DNA of 64,000 nt from Microbacterium candidum (GCF_030315975.1 NZ_JASXSZ010000004.1:372001-436000); one strand, 5' to 3'; shown: positions 19,278-27,363, counted from the stretch's first letter. Notes: generated by a model from the letters alone, not told the origin. Translations and numbers: made by a program.

Positions 19278-19334
19278 CTTGCCTTGGATGTACGCCGCGC
19301 GCGGCGTGTCGTGTACATCCAAGGCAAGTCAACG
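19272..19334. repeat. Perfect 22-bp hairpin (element C), right flank of the DUF559 gene
   Basis: Arms 19272-19293 and 19313-19334 are exact reverse complements around a 19-base loop, which itself contains the palindrome GCCGCGCGCGGC (19294-19305). The arm reads CGTTGACTTGCCTTGG then ATGTAC. It differs from element B at one stem position, and both arms carry the matching change. Its first six bases are the last sense codon and TGA stop of the DUF559 gene. Confidence 0.9.
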
Positions 19335-19355
19335 AGGTTGGCGCAGGGCGCGCGC

Positions 19356-19370
19356 TAGGCTCGCGCTGTG
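19356..19370 (+). promoter_or_regulatory. -10 TAGGCT six bases before GTG (leaderless holin-family gene)
   Basis: TAGGCT (19356-19361) precedes the GTG at 19368 by six bases and no Shine-Dalgarno sequence is present. The spacing equals that at 5382 and 61971. Confidence 0.45.
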
Positions 19371-19766
19371 ATCAGGTTCCTCATCCGCGCCGGCATCTGG
19401 CTGGTGTCAGCCTTCCTCGGCCTCGTCATCGCGGATCTGCTGCTGCCGGGCTTCTCCCTGCACTGGAACAACTGGTGGGGCGTCGTCCTCGCCGTCGTGA
19501 TCTTCGCGGTCCTGCAGAGCGTGCTGGCACCGTGGATCATGAAGGTCGCGACCCGTCGGGCACCGGCGTTCGTGGGTGGAATCGGCCTTGTGTCCACCTT
19601 CATCGCGCTGCTGATCGCCGTCATCATCCCCGCAGCCGGAATCGGCATCGACGGCCCGGTCGCCTGGATCGTCGGCACCCTCGTCGTGTGGCTCGTGACC
19701 GCGCTCGCCACGTGGCTGCTGCCCGGCATCTTCCTCAAGGACACGATCCAGCAGAAGAAGTCCTAG
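19368..19766 (+). CDS. Phage holin family 4-like small membrane protein
   Basis: This is a 132-residue protein with four predicted transmembrane helices (about residues 5-27, 35-58, 68-90 and 98-120). The N-terminal MIRFLIRAGIWLVSAFLGLVIADLL-type start and overall layout match the phage holin family 4/DUF360-like proteins that are common in bacterial chromosomes and are usually not part of prophages. No phage genes are nearby. Its stop codon overlaps the stop of the convergent TetR gene (CTAG). Function is unknown. Confidence 0.7.
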   Translation: MIRFLIRAGIWLVSAFLGLVIADLLLPGFSLHWNNWWGVVLAVVIFAVLQSVLAPWIMKVATRRAPAFVGGIGLVSTFIALLIAVIIPAAGIGIDGPVAWIVGTLVVWLVTALATWLLPGIFLKDTIQQKKS

Positions 19767-20350
19767 CCGCCCGACAGCTGCCGGAAGCACCGGGCCGCGA
19801 GGTCGACGGGAGCGGACGCCTCGTCGCCCTCCGCCCAGATCTCGAACGCGATGCGGATGGCATCGGTCGCGGCCACCGCGACCAGCCGCAGCGTCAGCGC
19901 GTCCGCATCCGGGGCCGCATGCGCGAGCACGGGCAGCAGAGCCGCCTCCGAGGAGTGGTTGACGCGATACCAGACGTCGGCGAGATCGGGATCCTCGACG
20001 GTCGCCCGCAGCAGGCCGCGGGTGAGGGCGAGACCCTCGGAATCCGCCTCCGACAGCGTGGCCCGGATCGCGTCCTCGACCGCTGGCCGCAGCGGCGTGC
20101 CGACAGGGATGCCGACGAGGTGCGCGCGCCACGCATCGGCGCCGACGGTCAGCAGGGGAGAGACCGCATCCTCCTTCGTGCGGAAGTAGCGGTAGAACGT
20201 GCGCAGCGACACGCCTCCGGCCGTCGCGATCTGATCGGCGGTCGTGTCCTGCGCGCCCTGCTCGGTGAACAGCCGGGCCGCGGCGCGCGCGATGTCGAGC
20301 TGCGTCGCCGCCTTGCGGCGCTCGGTGAGGGTCGGCGCGCGTTCGATCAC
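19763..20350 (-). CDS. TetR-family repressor
   Basis: The protein has 195 residues from GTG 20350. A longer frame to GTG 20383 would start inside the operator palindrome, so the shorter start is preferred. The helix-turn-helix (about residues 15-55, TTADQIATAGGVSLRTFYRYFRTKEDAV) is typical of AcrR/TetR proteins with a TetR C-terminal ligand domain. It is divergent from the SDR gene and probably represses it through the TGGCAC-AAC-GTGCCA site between them. The ligand is unknown. Confidence 0.85.
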   Translation of the reverse strand: MIERAPTLTERRKAATQLDIARAAARLFTEQGAQDTTADQIATAGGVSLRTFYRYFRTKEDAVSPLLTVGADAWRAHLVGIPVGTPLRPAVEDAIRATLSEADSEGLALTRGLLRATVEDPDLADVWYRVNHSSEAALLPVLAHAAPDADALTLRLVAVAATDAIRIAFEIWAEGDEASAPVDLAARCFRQLSGG

Positions 20351-20378
20351 GCTCTGAGCGTATCTCGAGTGACACTCT

Positions 20379-20406
20379 GGCACAACGTGCCAAGTAGGCG
20401 TATCGT
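20379..20406 (+). promoter_or_regulatory. TetR operator overlapping the SDR promoter
   Basis: TGGCACAACGTGCCA (20379-20393) is a perfect 6-bp inverted repeat with a 3-base spacer. TATCGT (20401-20406) is a plausible -10 for the SDR gene and TGGCAC (20379-20384) could serve as its -35 with 16-base spacing. Repressor bound here would block RNA polymerase. Confidence 0.55.
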
Positions 20407-20454
20407 GTCTTTCAGATCAACGACAACGTCAACGACAACACGAAGGAGAACGAG

Positions 20455-21240
20455 ATGAACCGCTACGAAGGCCGCCGCGTGCTGGTGACCGGTGGAGGCT
20501 CGGGCATCGGGCAGGCGACCGTGCTGCGCATGCTCGCCGAGGGCGGCCGGGTCGTCGCCGCCGACGTCAGCGAAGCCGGCCTCGCGGACACGGTCGCGAA
20601 GGCGGGGGATGCGGCCGACCGCCTCGGGACGGTGGTCATGAACATCTCCGACGAGCAGTCCGTGAAGGACGGCGTGGCCGCCGCGGTCGCGCAGCTCGGG
20701 GGCCTCGACGCGGTCGTGAACGCGGCCGGCATCCTGCGCTCGTCGCACACCCACGAGACCACGCTCGACCAGTTCGAGACCGTCATCCGCGTGAACCTCG
20801 TCGGCACGTTCCTCGTCATCCGGGAGGCGATCCCGGCACTGCTCGAGGGCGACGGCGCGGCGGTCGTCAACTTCAGCTCCACGTCGGCGATGTTCGCCCA
20901 CCCGTACATGGCCGCCTACGCGGCGAGCAAGGGCGGCGTCCAGTCGATGACCCACGCGCTCGCCGCCGAGTATGCGAAGCAGGGCATCCGCTTCACCTCG
21001 GTGCAGCCGGGCTCGATCTCGTCGGGCATGACAGACGGCAGCGGGCAGTCGAAGCAGAGCCAGGGCCCGGGCCTTCCGGAGGACGCCGACATGATGCTCT
21101 TCATGAAGCTCCAGCCCGCGCTCGGTCAGGGCTTCGCGGGGCCGGAGACGGTGGCCTCGGTCGTCGCGATGCTCGCGAGCGACGACGGGAAGTTCATCAC
21201 CGGCACCGAGGTGCGCATCGACGGCGGCACGCACTTCTGA
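20455..21240 (+). CDS. Short-chain dehydrogenase/reductase
   Basis: The 261-residue classical SDR has an NAD(P)-binding TGGGSGIG motif (residues 13-20), the NAAG stretch, and a catalytic Ser-Tyr-Lys set in NFSSTSAMFAHPYMAAYAASKGG. The C-terminal FITGTEVRIDGGTHF is typical of FabG-like and 3-hydroxyacid-type SDRs. AAGGAG precedes ATG 20455. It is under the divergent TetR repressor and ends in a shared terminator with dinB. The substrate cannot be read from sequence. Confidence 0.88.
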   Translation: MNRYEGRRVLVTGGGSGIGQATVLRMLAEGGRVVAADVSEAGLADTVAKAGDAADRLGTVVMNISDEQSVKDGVAAAVAQLGGLDAVVNAAGILRSSHTHETTLDQFETVIRVNLVGTFLVIREAIPALLEGDGAAVVNFSSTSAMFAHPYMAAYAASKGGVQSMTHALAAEYAKQGIRFTSVQPGSISSGMTDGSGQSKQSQGPGLPEDADMMLFMKLQPALGQGFAGPETVASVVAMLASDDGKFITGTEVRIDGGTHF

Positions 21241-21260
21241 TCTCGATTCCTTCGACACCG

Positions 21261-21294
21261 CGACGCGCGGCGGATCACCATCCGCCGCGCGTCG
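21261..21294. terminator. Bidirectional terminator between SDR and dinB
   Basis: A perfect 15-bp stem (21261-21275 with 21280-21294) surrounds the loop CACC between two convergent genes. The dinB stop codon (21275-21277) overlaps the stem end and loop. Confidence 0.75.
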
Positions 21295-22332
21295 GCGTAT
21301 GTCCGTCGCGCGCATCGTCGGGCATCGCGAGCTCCACCCGGAGTCCGAGCAGGCGCACAGGGCGATCGGGAGCGATCTTCGCCACGAGCTCCATCGCCTT
21401 CGCCGTCACGGTCTCGCGATCGGTCGTCGGCGCCACGCGCTTCGTGAACGTCTTCGTCGTGAACGGCGCGTAGCGAACCTTCAGGCCGAGCCCGACGATC
21501 GGGCGGTTCTCCGCATCCTCGAGCACCTGCTCCAGGAGCACGCGCGCCGCCGCCTCGATCTCCGTGCGATCGGCGAGGTCGACCTGATACGTGGTCTCGC
21601 GGCTGTGCCCGCGCGGCACCCATGGCGTGTCGTCGACGACCGCGGAGGACCCACCGCGACCGAGCTCGCGGTACCAGAGGCCCATCCGCGGGCCGAACTC
21701 CGCCTGCATCGCCTGCTCGGGCGCGGAAGCCAGCTCCGCGACAGAGTGGATGCCGAGCGCATCGAGCCTCTTCGACACCTTGGAGCCCACGCCCCACAGG
21801 TCGATGACGGGACGATCGCCCATCACCTCGAACCAGTTCTCGGCGGTGAGCCTGAACACCTCCTGCGGCTTGCCGAAGCCGGTGGCGATCTTCGCCCGCA
21901 CGAGCGTGTCGCCGATGCCCACGCTGCAGTGCAGGCGCGTGCGCTCGAGGACCGCGCGCTGGATCGCGCGGGCGTATCCCTCCGGGTCGTCGGTCTCGAC
22001 GCCGACGAATGCCTCGTCCCAGCCCAGCACCTGCACGACGGCGCCCGGCTGCGCGCGCAGCGTGTCCATGACCTCGGTGGATGCGGCGGTGTACGCCGGC
22101 GCGTCGACCGGCAGGATGACGGCGTCCGGGATCTTCCGCGCGGCGATGCGCAGCGGCATCCCCGACCCGACGCCGAAGACCCGCGCTTCGTACGACGCCG
22201 TCGAGACGACCGCGCGTTCGGTCGGTCGCCGCGCCCGCCCACGATGACCGGGAGCCCGGCGAGCTCGGGCCGGCGGAGCACCTCGACCGCGGCGATGAAC
22301 TGGTCGAGGTCGACGTGCAGCACCCAGTGCAT
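21275..22332 (-). pseudogene. dinB: DNA polymerase IV (Y-family), frameshifted
   Basis: Two overlapping leftward frames together make one DinB. The N-terminus (ATG 22332; VLHVDLDQFIAAVEVLRRPELAG with metal-binding D8 and D10) is in one frame. The rest, from VVSTASYEARVFGV onward with the GWDEAF acidic pair, is in another. The join is near 22224: adding one G to GTCGGTCGCC on the + strand restores the family-like reading GDPTERAVVSTASYEAR. Everything else to the stop at 21275 is intact, so the damage is recent or a base-calling error in a short G run. If real, translesion polymerase IV is lost. It lies downstream of cysE on the same strand. Confidence 0.85.
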
Positions 22333-22365
22333 GCCCCCGAGGCTACGCCGGGGTGCCGACGGGCG

Positions 22366-22935
22366 TCAGATCACATACTCCGGTGCGGTGAGGATCGCGC
22401 GCGTGTCCTCGCCGGCGCGGCGATGGCGCACCTTGGCGGGGATGCCGACGAGCACCGAGTCCGGGGGCGCGTCCCTCGTCACGACAGCGTTCGCGCCGAC
22501 GGCGCTGCCCGCGCCGATGGTGATGGGGCCGAGCACCTTGGCGCCCGCGCCGACGGCGACGCCGTCCTCCAGCGTGGGGTGCCGCTTCCCATGGTCGCGC
22601 GTGCGACCGCCGAGCGTCACACCATGGTAGAGCATCACGTCGTCGCCGATCTCGGCGGTCTCGCCGATGACGACGCCCATGCCGTGGTCGATGAAGAACC
22701 GGCGGCCGATCAGGGCGCCGGGATGGATCTCGATTCCGGTCAGCCAGCGGGTGACCTGCGATCCGGCACGCGCGATGAAGCGCGCGCGCCGGATCCACAG
22801 GGCGTGCCACAGGCGGTGCGCCCAGATCGCGTGCAGGCCGGGGTACAGCAGGGCGATCTCCAGCGACCCGCGAGCCGCGGGGTCGCGCAGTCGCGCTGCG
22901 GCGATGTCCTCCCGGACGCGATCCCAGGCGTTCAT
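22366..22935 (-). CDS. cysE: Serine O-acetyltransferase
   Basis: This 189-residue short-form SAT makes O-acetylserine from serine and acetyl-CoA, the substrate for CysK. It has the N-terminal helical part and a left-handed beta-helix with [25 protein letters not shown] and YHGVTLGG hexapeptide repeats; the catalytic His lies in FIDHGMG. The ATG at 22935 overlaps the cysK stop (TGATG). An upstream in-frame extension is only the shadow of cysK. dinB follows 33 bases later. Confidence 0.93.
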   Translation of the reverse strand: MNAWDRVREDIAAARLRDPAARGSLEIALLYPGLHAIWAHRLWHALWIRRARFIARAGSQVTRWLTGIEIHPGALIGRRFFIDHGMGVVIGETAEIGDDVMLYHGVTLGGRTRDHGKRHPTLEDGVAVGAGAKVLGPITIGAGSAVGANAVVTRDAPPDSVLVGIPAKVRHRRAGEDTRAILTAPEYVI

Positions 22936-23873
22936 CAGTCCTCGCGCAGGTCCTCGAACAGCGCGGTCGAGAGGTAGCGCTCGCCCGTGTCGGGGATGAT
23001 GACGACGATCTTCTTGCCGGCGTTCTCGGGGCGCTGGGCGACCTGGATCGCGGCCCACGCGGCAGCGCCGCTCGACATCCCGACGAGGAGGCCCTCCGTC
23101 GCGGCGAGGGCGCGCGCGGTGGCCAGGGCGTCCTCGAACTCGACGGTGACGACCTCGTCGTAGACGGTGGTGTCGAGGATCGGCGGCACGAAGTTCGGGC
23201 CGATGCCCTGGATCTTCGCGGGTCCCGGGGTTCCGGTCGACAGGAGCGGCGAAGCGGAGGGCTCGACCGCGATGACCTTGACGTCGGGCTTGCGCTCCTT
23301 GAGCACCTGGCCGACGCCCGTGATGGTGCCGCCGGTGCCGATGCCCGCGACGAAGATGTCGACGTCGCCGTCGGTGTCGCGCCAGATCTCCTCGGCGGTG
23401 GTCTTGCGGTGGATGGCGGCGTTCGCCTGGTTCTCGAACTGCTTGGCCAGGATCGCGCCCGGGGTCTCGGCGGCGATGCGCTCCGACTCCGCGACCGCGC
23501 CCTTCATGCCCAGAGTCGGGTCGGTGAGGACGAGTTCGGCACCGAACGCCTTCAGGAGCAGGCGGCGCTCCTTGGACATCGAGGAGGGCATCGTGAGGAT
23601 GACCTTGTACCCGCGCGCGGCGCCCACGAGCGAGAGCGCGATGCCCGTGTTGCCGGAGGTTGCCTCGACGATCGTGCCGCCGGGCTCGAGCGCCCCCGCC
23701 TCTTCCGCGGCGTTGACGATCGCGATGCCGAGACGGTCCTTGACGCTCGACCCGGGGTTGAAGTACTCGAGCTTGGCGTACACCTCGGCGCCGGCGCCGT
23801 CGGTGACCTTGTTGAGGCGGACGAGGGGCGTGTTGCCGAACGCCGTCGTGATGTCGTTGTGGATGCCGGGCAT
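22935..23873 (-). CDS. cysK: Cysteine synthase A (O-acetylserine sulfhydrylase)
   Basis: The 312-residue fold-type II PLP enzyme makes cysteine from O-acetylserine and sulfide. The PLP lysine is K45 in NPGSSVKDR. The substrate loop is TSGNTGIAL and the phosphate loop is GTGGTITG. The start at 23873 is preferred over ATG 23879 because GAAAGG lies 7 bases upstream of the former and only 1 base from the latter. The stop overlaps cysE, so the two partners of the cysteine synthase complex are coupled. Confidence 0.95.
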   Translation of the reverse strand: MPGIHNDITTAFGNTPLVRLNKVTDGAGAEVYAKLEYFNPGSSVKDRLGIAIVNAAEEAGALEPGGTIVEATSGNTGIALSLVGAARGYKVILTMPSSMSKERRLLLKAFGAELVLTDPTLGMKGAVAESERIAAETPGAILAKQFENQANAAIHRKTTAEEIWRDTDGDVDIFVAGIGTGGTITGVGQVLKERKPDVKVIAVEPSASPLLSTGTPGPAKIQGIGPNFVPPILDTTVYDEVVTVEFEDALATARALAATEGLLVGMSSGAAAWAAIQVAQRPENAGKKIVVIIPDTGERYLSTALFEDLRED

Positions 23874-23984
23874 GCCCATGCCTTTCGGGTGATGTCTCTG
23901 GACGACGAAAGCCTAGGACGCGCGTGTACGCGCGCGCCCGAATGTGACGCTTCATCTCAGCACAGGCGGCCCGTCAGATGTTCC

Positions 23985-24011
23985 CGATCGAGCGCATGCG
24001 ATCGAGCGCAT
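23985..24011 (+). repeat. Tandem 13-base repeat upstream of prmC
   Basis: CGATCGAGCGCAT occurs at 23985-23997 and again at 23999-24011, a 14-base period. The second copy ends at the first base of the TAGTGT -10 of prmC. It may be a regulator site or a chance duplication. Confidence 0.45.
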
Positions 24012-24028
24012 AGTGTGGGTGGGCCATG
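24011..24028 (+). promoter_or_regulatory. prmC -10 (TAGTGT), probably leaderless
   Basis: TAGTGT (24011-24016) lies nine bases before the prmC ATG, the same distance as at argS and tsaC. No ribosome site is visible. Confidence 0.4.
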
Positions 24029-24898
24029 ACCGATTCGCTCGACGCCCTCCTGCGCTCCGCCGTCGGAACCCTCGCCGAGGCGGGTGTTCCCGACCCGAGG
24101 GTGGATGCGGAACTCCTCGCGGCGCACGTGCTCGCGCTCACGCGCGGGGGAGTGCAGGCGGCTGCGATCCGCGGGGACGCCGTGACCGCGGTGGATGCCG
24201 CGACCTTCACCGGGCTCGTCGCACGACGCGCCGCGCGCGAGCCGTTGCAGCACCTGACCGGTCGCGCCCCCTTCCGCCATCTCGAGCTCGAGGTCGGGCC
24301 CGGCGTATTCGTCCCGCGCCCGGAGACCGAGTTGCTCGCACAGCTGGCGATCGATGCGCTGCGCTCCGACGCGTCGGAGGAACCGGTCGCCGTCGATCTC
24401 GGCACGGGGAGCGGTGCGATCGCCATCGCGATGGCGACGGAGGTCGTGCACGCGCGGGTCTACGCCGTCGAGAGGTCTCCTGAGGCCTTCGCGTGGGCGT
24501 CGCGCAACGCCGCACGGCTGGCGCCCGGCAACCTCGAGGTGTCGCTCGGCGACCTCGCGGACGCGGCCCGGACGCTGCAGCCGCTCGCCGGCACCGTCGC
24601 GGTCGTCGCCTCCAACCCTCCGTATGTCCCCGATGACGCGATCCCGCGCGACCCCGAGGTGCGGCTGTTCGATCCGCCGCAGGCCCTGTACGGCGGAGCC
24701 GACGGGCTCGACGTCGTGCGCGTCCTGAGCGGTGTGGGGCTCGTCCTCGCCCGCCCGGGCGGCCTCATCGCGATCGAGCACGGCGAGTGGCAGGGGGAGG
24801 CGGTGCGCGCGATCCTCGCCGCCGACGGGTGGCGCGCCGGGGCGACGCATCCCGATCTGACGATGCGCGACCGCGTCACCACCGCACTGCATCCCTGA
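24026..24898 (+). CDS. prmC: Release factor glutamine N5-methyltransferase
   Basis: This 290-residue SAM-dependent enzyme methylates the GGQ glutamine of release factors. The N-terminal helical domain (about residues 1-75) recognises the factor. The SAM-binding DLGTGSGAIAIAMA and the catalytic NPPY (197-200) are intact. Its substrate gene prfA ends 5.9 kb upstream rather than next door. tsaC follows after 42 bases with its own -10. Confidence 0.93.
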   Translation: MTDSLDALLRSAVGTLAEAGVPDPRVDAELLAAHVLALTRGGVQAAAIRGDAVTAVDAATFTGLVARRAAREPLQHLTGRAPFRHLELEVGPGVFVPRPETELLAQLAIDALRSDASEEPVAVDLGTGSGAIAIAMATEVVHARVYAVERSPEAFAWASRNAARLAPGNLEVSLGDLADAARTLQPLAGTVAVVASNPPYVPDDAIPRDPEVRLFDPPQALYGGADGLDVVRVLSGVGLVLARPGGLIAIEHGEWQGEAVRAILAADGWRAGATHPDLTMRDRVTTALHP

Positions 24899-24925
24899 GC
24901 CGCGGGGGATCCGGGCCATCTGAAA

Positions 24926-24943
24926 TAGACTGGAGCCGCCATG
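24926..24943 (+). promoter_or_regulatory. tsaC -10 (TAGACT)
   Basis: TAGACT (24926-24931) is nine bases before ATG 24941. GGAG at 24933-24936 could act as a ribosome site if transcription starts upstream. If it starts about 7 bases after the hexamer, the mRNA is leaderless. Confidence 0.4.
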
Positions 24944-25636
24944 TCCTCCCTCTTCGATTGCCGCGACGAGACGCAGCTGCTGGCCGGGATGCGTCAGGCG
25001 CGTCAGGCGATCGGCCGCGGCGACCTCATCGTCCTGCCCACCGACACCGTCTACGGCGTCGCCGCCGACGCGTTCTCGCCGGCCGCCGTCGCGCGCCTGC
25101 TCGAGGCCAAAGGCCGCGGCCGCCAGCAGCCGCCGCCCGTCCTCGTCTCCGGCCGCGCGACGCTGCGGGCGCTCGTCTCCGAAGTGCCCGAACCCGTCGA
25201 GGCGCTGGTCGACGCCTTCTGGCCCGGGGGGCTGACGATCGTGCTGCCGGCGCAGCCGTCGCTCACGTGGGACCTCGGGGAGACCCGCGGCACCGTCGCC
25301 GTGCGGATGCCCGCCCACCGGTTCGCGCTGGAACTCTTGGAGGAGACCGGGCCGCTCGCAGTCTCCAGCGCCAACAAGACGGGCGTGGCCGCTGCGCTCA
25401 CGGCGGCCCAGGCCCGGGACATGCTCGGCGAGAGCGTCGCCGTCTATCTCGAGGACGGCATCGTGGAGACCGGCATCCCGTCGACGATCGTGGATGCCAC
25501 GACCCTCGTCGGCGGAAGCGACCCGATCGTGCGCGTGCTGCGCGAGGGTGCGATCGACCGCGCCCGCCTGCGCGAGGTGCTCGGCGACCTGCTCGAACCG
25601 GACCCGCCGCTGGACGGCACGGACGGCTCCGCGTGA
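24941..25636 (+). CDS. tsaC: L-threonylcarbamoyladenylate synthase
   Basis: The 231-residue YrdC/Sua5-family protein makes threonylcarbamoyl-AMP from threonine, bicarbonate and ATP, the first step of the tRNA t6A37 modification. The YrdC fold is shown by LPTDTVYGV near the N-terminus, the central GGLTIVLPA, VRMPAH and SSANKTG. It lacks the extra C-terminal Sua5 domain, so it is the short actinobacterial type. Its stop overlaps the GTG of wecA. Confidence 0.92.
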   Translation: MSSLFDCRDETQLLAGMRQARQAIGRGDLIVLPTDTVYGVAADAFSPAAVARLLEAKGRGRQQPPPVLVSGRATLRALVSEVPEPVEALVDAFWPGGLTIVLPAQPSLTWDLGETRGTVAVRMPAHRFALELLEETGPLAVSSANKTGVAAALTAAQARDMLGESVAVYLEDGIVETGIPSTIVDATTLVGGSDPIVRVLREGAIDRARLREVLGDLLEPDPPLDGTDGSA

Positions 25637-26799
25637 AGCAGTATCTGTTCACGGTCCTCTTCACCGCGGCCGTGACACTGTGCCTCGGCTGGGCCGTCTG
25701 GCGGCTGAGCCTCAAGTTCAAGCTCTATCCGGGCATCCGCGAGCGCGACGTCCACAAGACCCCCACGCCCCGCCTCGGCGGCATCGCGATGTTCCTGGGG
25801 GTGGTCGCCGCCTTCGTGGTGTCCGCGCACAATCCCTTCTTCTCGATCATCTGGACCGATCCGACCCAGATCTACGCGATCCTGGCCGCGACCGGCATCA
25901 CGGTCATCGTCGGGGTCGCCGACGACCTCTGGGACCTCGACTGGATGATCAAGCTCGGCGCGCAGTTCCTCGCGGCCGGCATCATCGCGTGGATCGGGCA
26001 GCTGCAGATCTATTCGCTCCCGATCGGCGGCACGGCCGTGGGGTCCAGCTGGGTGAGCTTCACGATCACCCTCTTCGCGATCGTCATCGTCATGAACGCC
26101 GTCAACTTCATCGACGGCCTCGACGGTCTCGTCGCCGGCGTCTGCCTCATCGCGAACGGCATCTTCTTCGCCTACTCGTACCTGTTCGTGCGGGACGTCG
26201 GCGCCAGCAGCTACTTCAACCTCTCGTCGTTCATCGCCGCGGTGCTCGTCGGTGCGTGCGCCGGCTTCCTGCCGCTGAACTGGAGTCCCGCGAAGCTGTT
26301 CATGGGGGATGCGGGCGCCCTGATGCTGGGCCTGCTCATGGCCACGTCGGCGATCGCGCTGGCGGGTCAGTACTCGCCGGAGCTGTCGAACCCGGAGCTC
26401 ATGGGGCGCTCGCAGGTCATCGGCGTGTACATGCCGATCATCCTGCCCGTCGTGATCGTCGTCCTGCCGCTGCTCGACTTCGGGTCCGCCGTCATCCGGC
26501 GCCTGCGCGCGGGGAAGTCGCCGTTCTCGCCCGACCGCAAGCACCTGCACCACCGCATGCTCGACATGGGCCACTCCGACCGTGCGGCCGTCCTGATCTT
26601 CTACGCGTGGACCGCGATCATCGGGCTCTCGGTCCTGCTCATGTACGTCGCGACGCGGCAGGACTGGTTCGGCCAGTACTGGATCGGCGTCGCCTTCGGG
26701 GTCATCGGCATCGCCGCGTGCCTCGTCATCACCTTCACCCCCGCCCGCGGGCGCACGGCCGCACCGGCCGCCCGCACATCCTCGGAGACCCAGTCATGA
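25633..26799 (+). CDS. wecA: Polyprenyl-phosphate GlcNAc-1-phosphate transferase
   Basis: This 388-residue MraY/WecA-family integral membrane enzyme moves a sugar-1-phosphate from a UDP-sugar to decaprenyl or undecaprenyl phosphate, starting cell-wall glycopolymer linkage units. About eleven transmembrane helices are visible. Catalytic motifs are VADDLWDLDW, the Mg-binding NFIDGLDGL, FMGDAGALMLG and the HLHHRM cytoplasmic loop. The C-terminal tail is Ala/Thr/Ser rich. The GTG overlaps tsaC. WecA versus TagO naming is uncertain because the two are close homologues. Confidence 0.9.
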   Translation: MKQYLFTVLFTAAVTLCLGWAVWRLSLKFKLYPGIRERDVHKTPTPRLGGIAMFLGVVAAFVVSAHNPFFSIIWTDPTQIYAILAATGITVIVGVADDLWDLDWMIKLGAQFLAAGIIAWIGQLQIYSLPIGGTAVGSSWVSFTITLFAIVIVMNAVNFIDGLDGLVAGVCLIANGIFFAYSYLFVRDVGASSYFNLSSFIAAVLVGACAGFLPLNWSPAKLFMGDAGALMLGLLMATSAIALAGQYSPELSNPELMGRSQVIGVYMPIILPVVIVVLPLLDFGSAVIRRLRAGKSPFSPDRKHLHHRMLDMGHSDRAAVLIFYAWTAIIGLSVLLMYVATRQDWFGQYWIGVAFGVIGIAACLVITFTPARGRTAAPAARTSSETQS

Positions 26800-27275
26800 A
26801 CTACCAGCACCGCACGTCGACGATCATCATGCGGGAGACGCTCCGCTGGGCCGGCATAACGATCGGAATCCTCGCCGTCGTCGGCTGCGTCGTCGGGTAC
26901 CTCGTGGCCGGCATGAACGGCCTGTGGAGCGCGCTGGCCGGCGTGCTGATGGCGGGACTCTTCTTCGGCCTGACGGTCGTCACGATGCTCATCGGCGCGC
27001 GCCTTCCCGGAGACCAGCTGATGTCGACGGGGTATTTCGCGGTCGTCATGGGCGGCTGGTTCGTGAAGGTCGTCCTGTTCATCGTCGGAATGCTCGTGCT
27101 GCGCGCGCAGCCCTGGATCGTGGGCTGGGTGTTCTTCTTCGCCGCCGTCGCTGGGGCCCTCGCATCCCTCATCGTCGACCTCGTGGTGTTCGCCCGAGTG
27201 CGTGTCCCGTACGTCGGAGAGGTTCCCCTTCCGGGCGATTCCGACGACCCCTCGAAGCCCTCCACGGATTCGTGA
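26796..27275 (+). CDS. AtpI-like small membrane protein
   Basis: The 159-residue protein has four predicted transmembrane helices (about residues 20-40, 45-68, 80-104 and 108-132) and an acidic Pro/Ser tail. It begins at ATG 26796, overlapping wecA. Its place right before atpB and its size fit the AtpI/ATP synthase subunit I group, which helps c-ring assembly or cation supply. The sequence is poorly conserved, so the call rests on context plus topology. Confidence 0.75.
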   Translation: MNYQHRTSTIIMRETLRWAGITIGILAVVGCVVGYLVAGMNGLWSALAGVLMAGLFFGLTVVTMLIGARLPGDQLMSTGYFAVVMGGWFVKVVLFIVGMLVLRAQPWIVGWVFFFAAVAGALASLIVDLVVFARVRVPYVGEVPLPGDSDDPSKPSTDS

Positions 27276-27302
27276 GCCTGAAGGTTTCCTGATATGGTTG
27301 GG

Positions 27303-27363
27303 GAGTCGTCGCCCGCTCGGCGCCTGCGCCCGCGCGTCTCAGCGCGTCAGCTTCAGACGACTC
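27303..27363 (+). promoter_or_regulatory. Structured leader upstream of the atp operon
   Basis: GAGTCGTC (27303-27310) pairs perfectly with GACGACTC (27356-27363), enclosing a GC-rich region with further CGCGC/GCGCG pairing. A TATGGT hexamer at 27293-27298 is a possible -10, which would put the structure at the very 5' end of the atpB transcript. The Shine-Dalgarno sequence for atpB lies 41 bases beyond the stem. Confidence 0.45.

Larger units (their letters stand above)
18152..19334. mobile_element. Candidate hairpin-DUF559-hairpin module
   Basis: The unit consists of hairpin B, a 963-base DUF559 nuclease-like gene, and hairpin C. The hairpins share the same 22-bp stem except one base pair, and their loops match better in inverted than in direct orientation. 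The gene's TGA lies inside hairpin C. The module sits where prfA and prmC would normally adjoin. The design recalls REP/RAYT modules, but the protein is not a Y1 transposase. Calling it mobile is inference; no target-site duplication was recognised. Confidence 0.4.

Noticed and set aside
19368..19766. Holin-family gene as evidence of a prophage
   Set aside because: No lysin, capsid, terminase or integrase is nearby, and this family is widespread in ordinary chromosomes.
20350..20383. Longer start of the second TetR gene at GTG 20383
   Set aside because: It would begin inside the operator palindrome and add residues with no similarity to TetR N-termini.
21275..22159. Shorter dinB frame as a complete gene
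   Set aside because: It lacks the conserved N-terminal catalytic aspartates, which are encoded in another frame just upstream; a frameshifted gene explains both.
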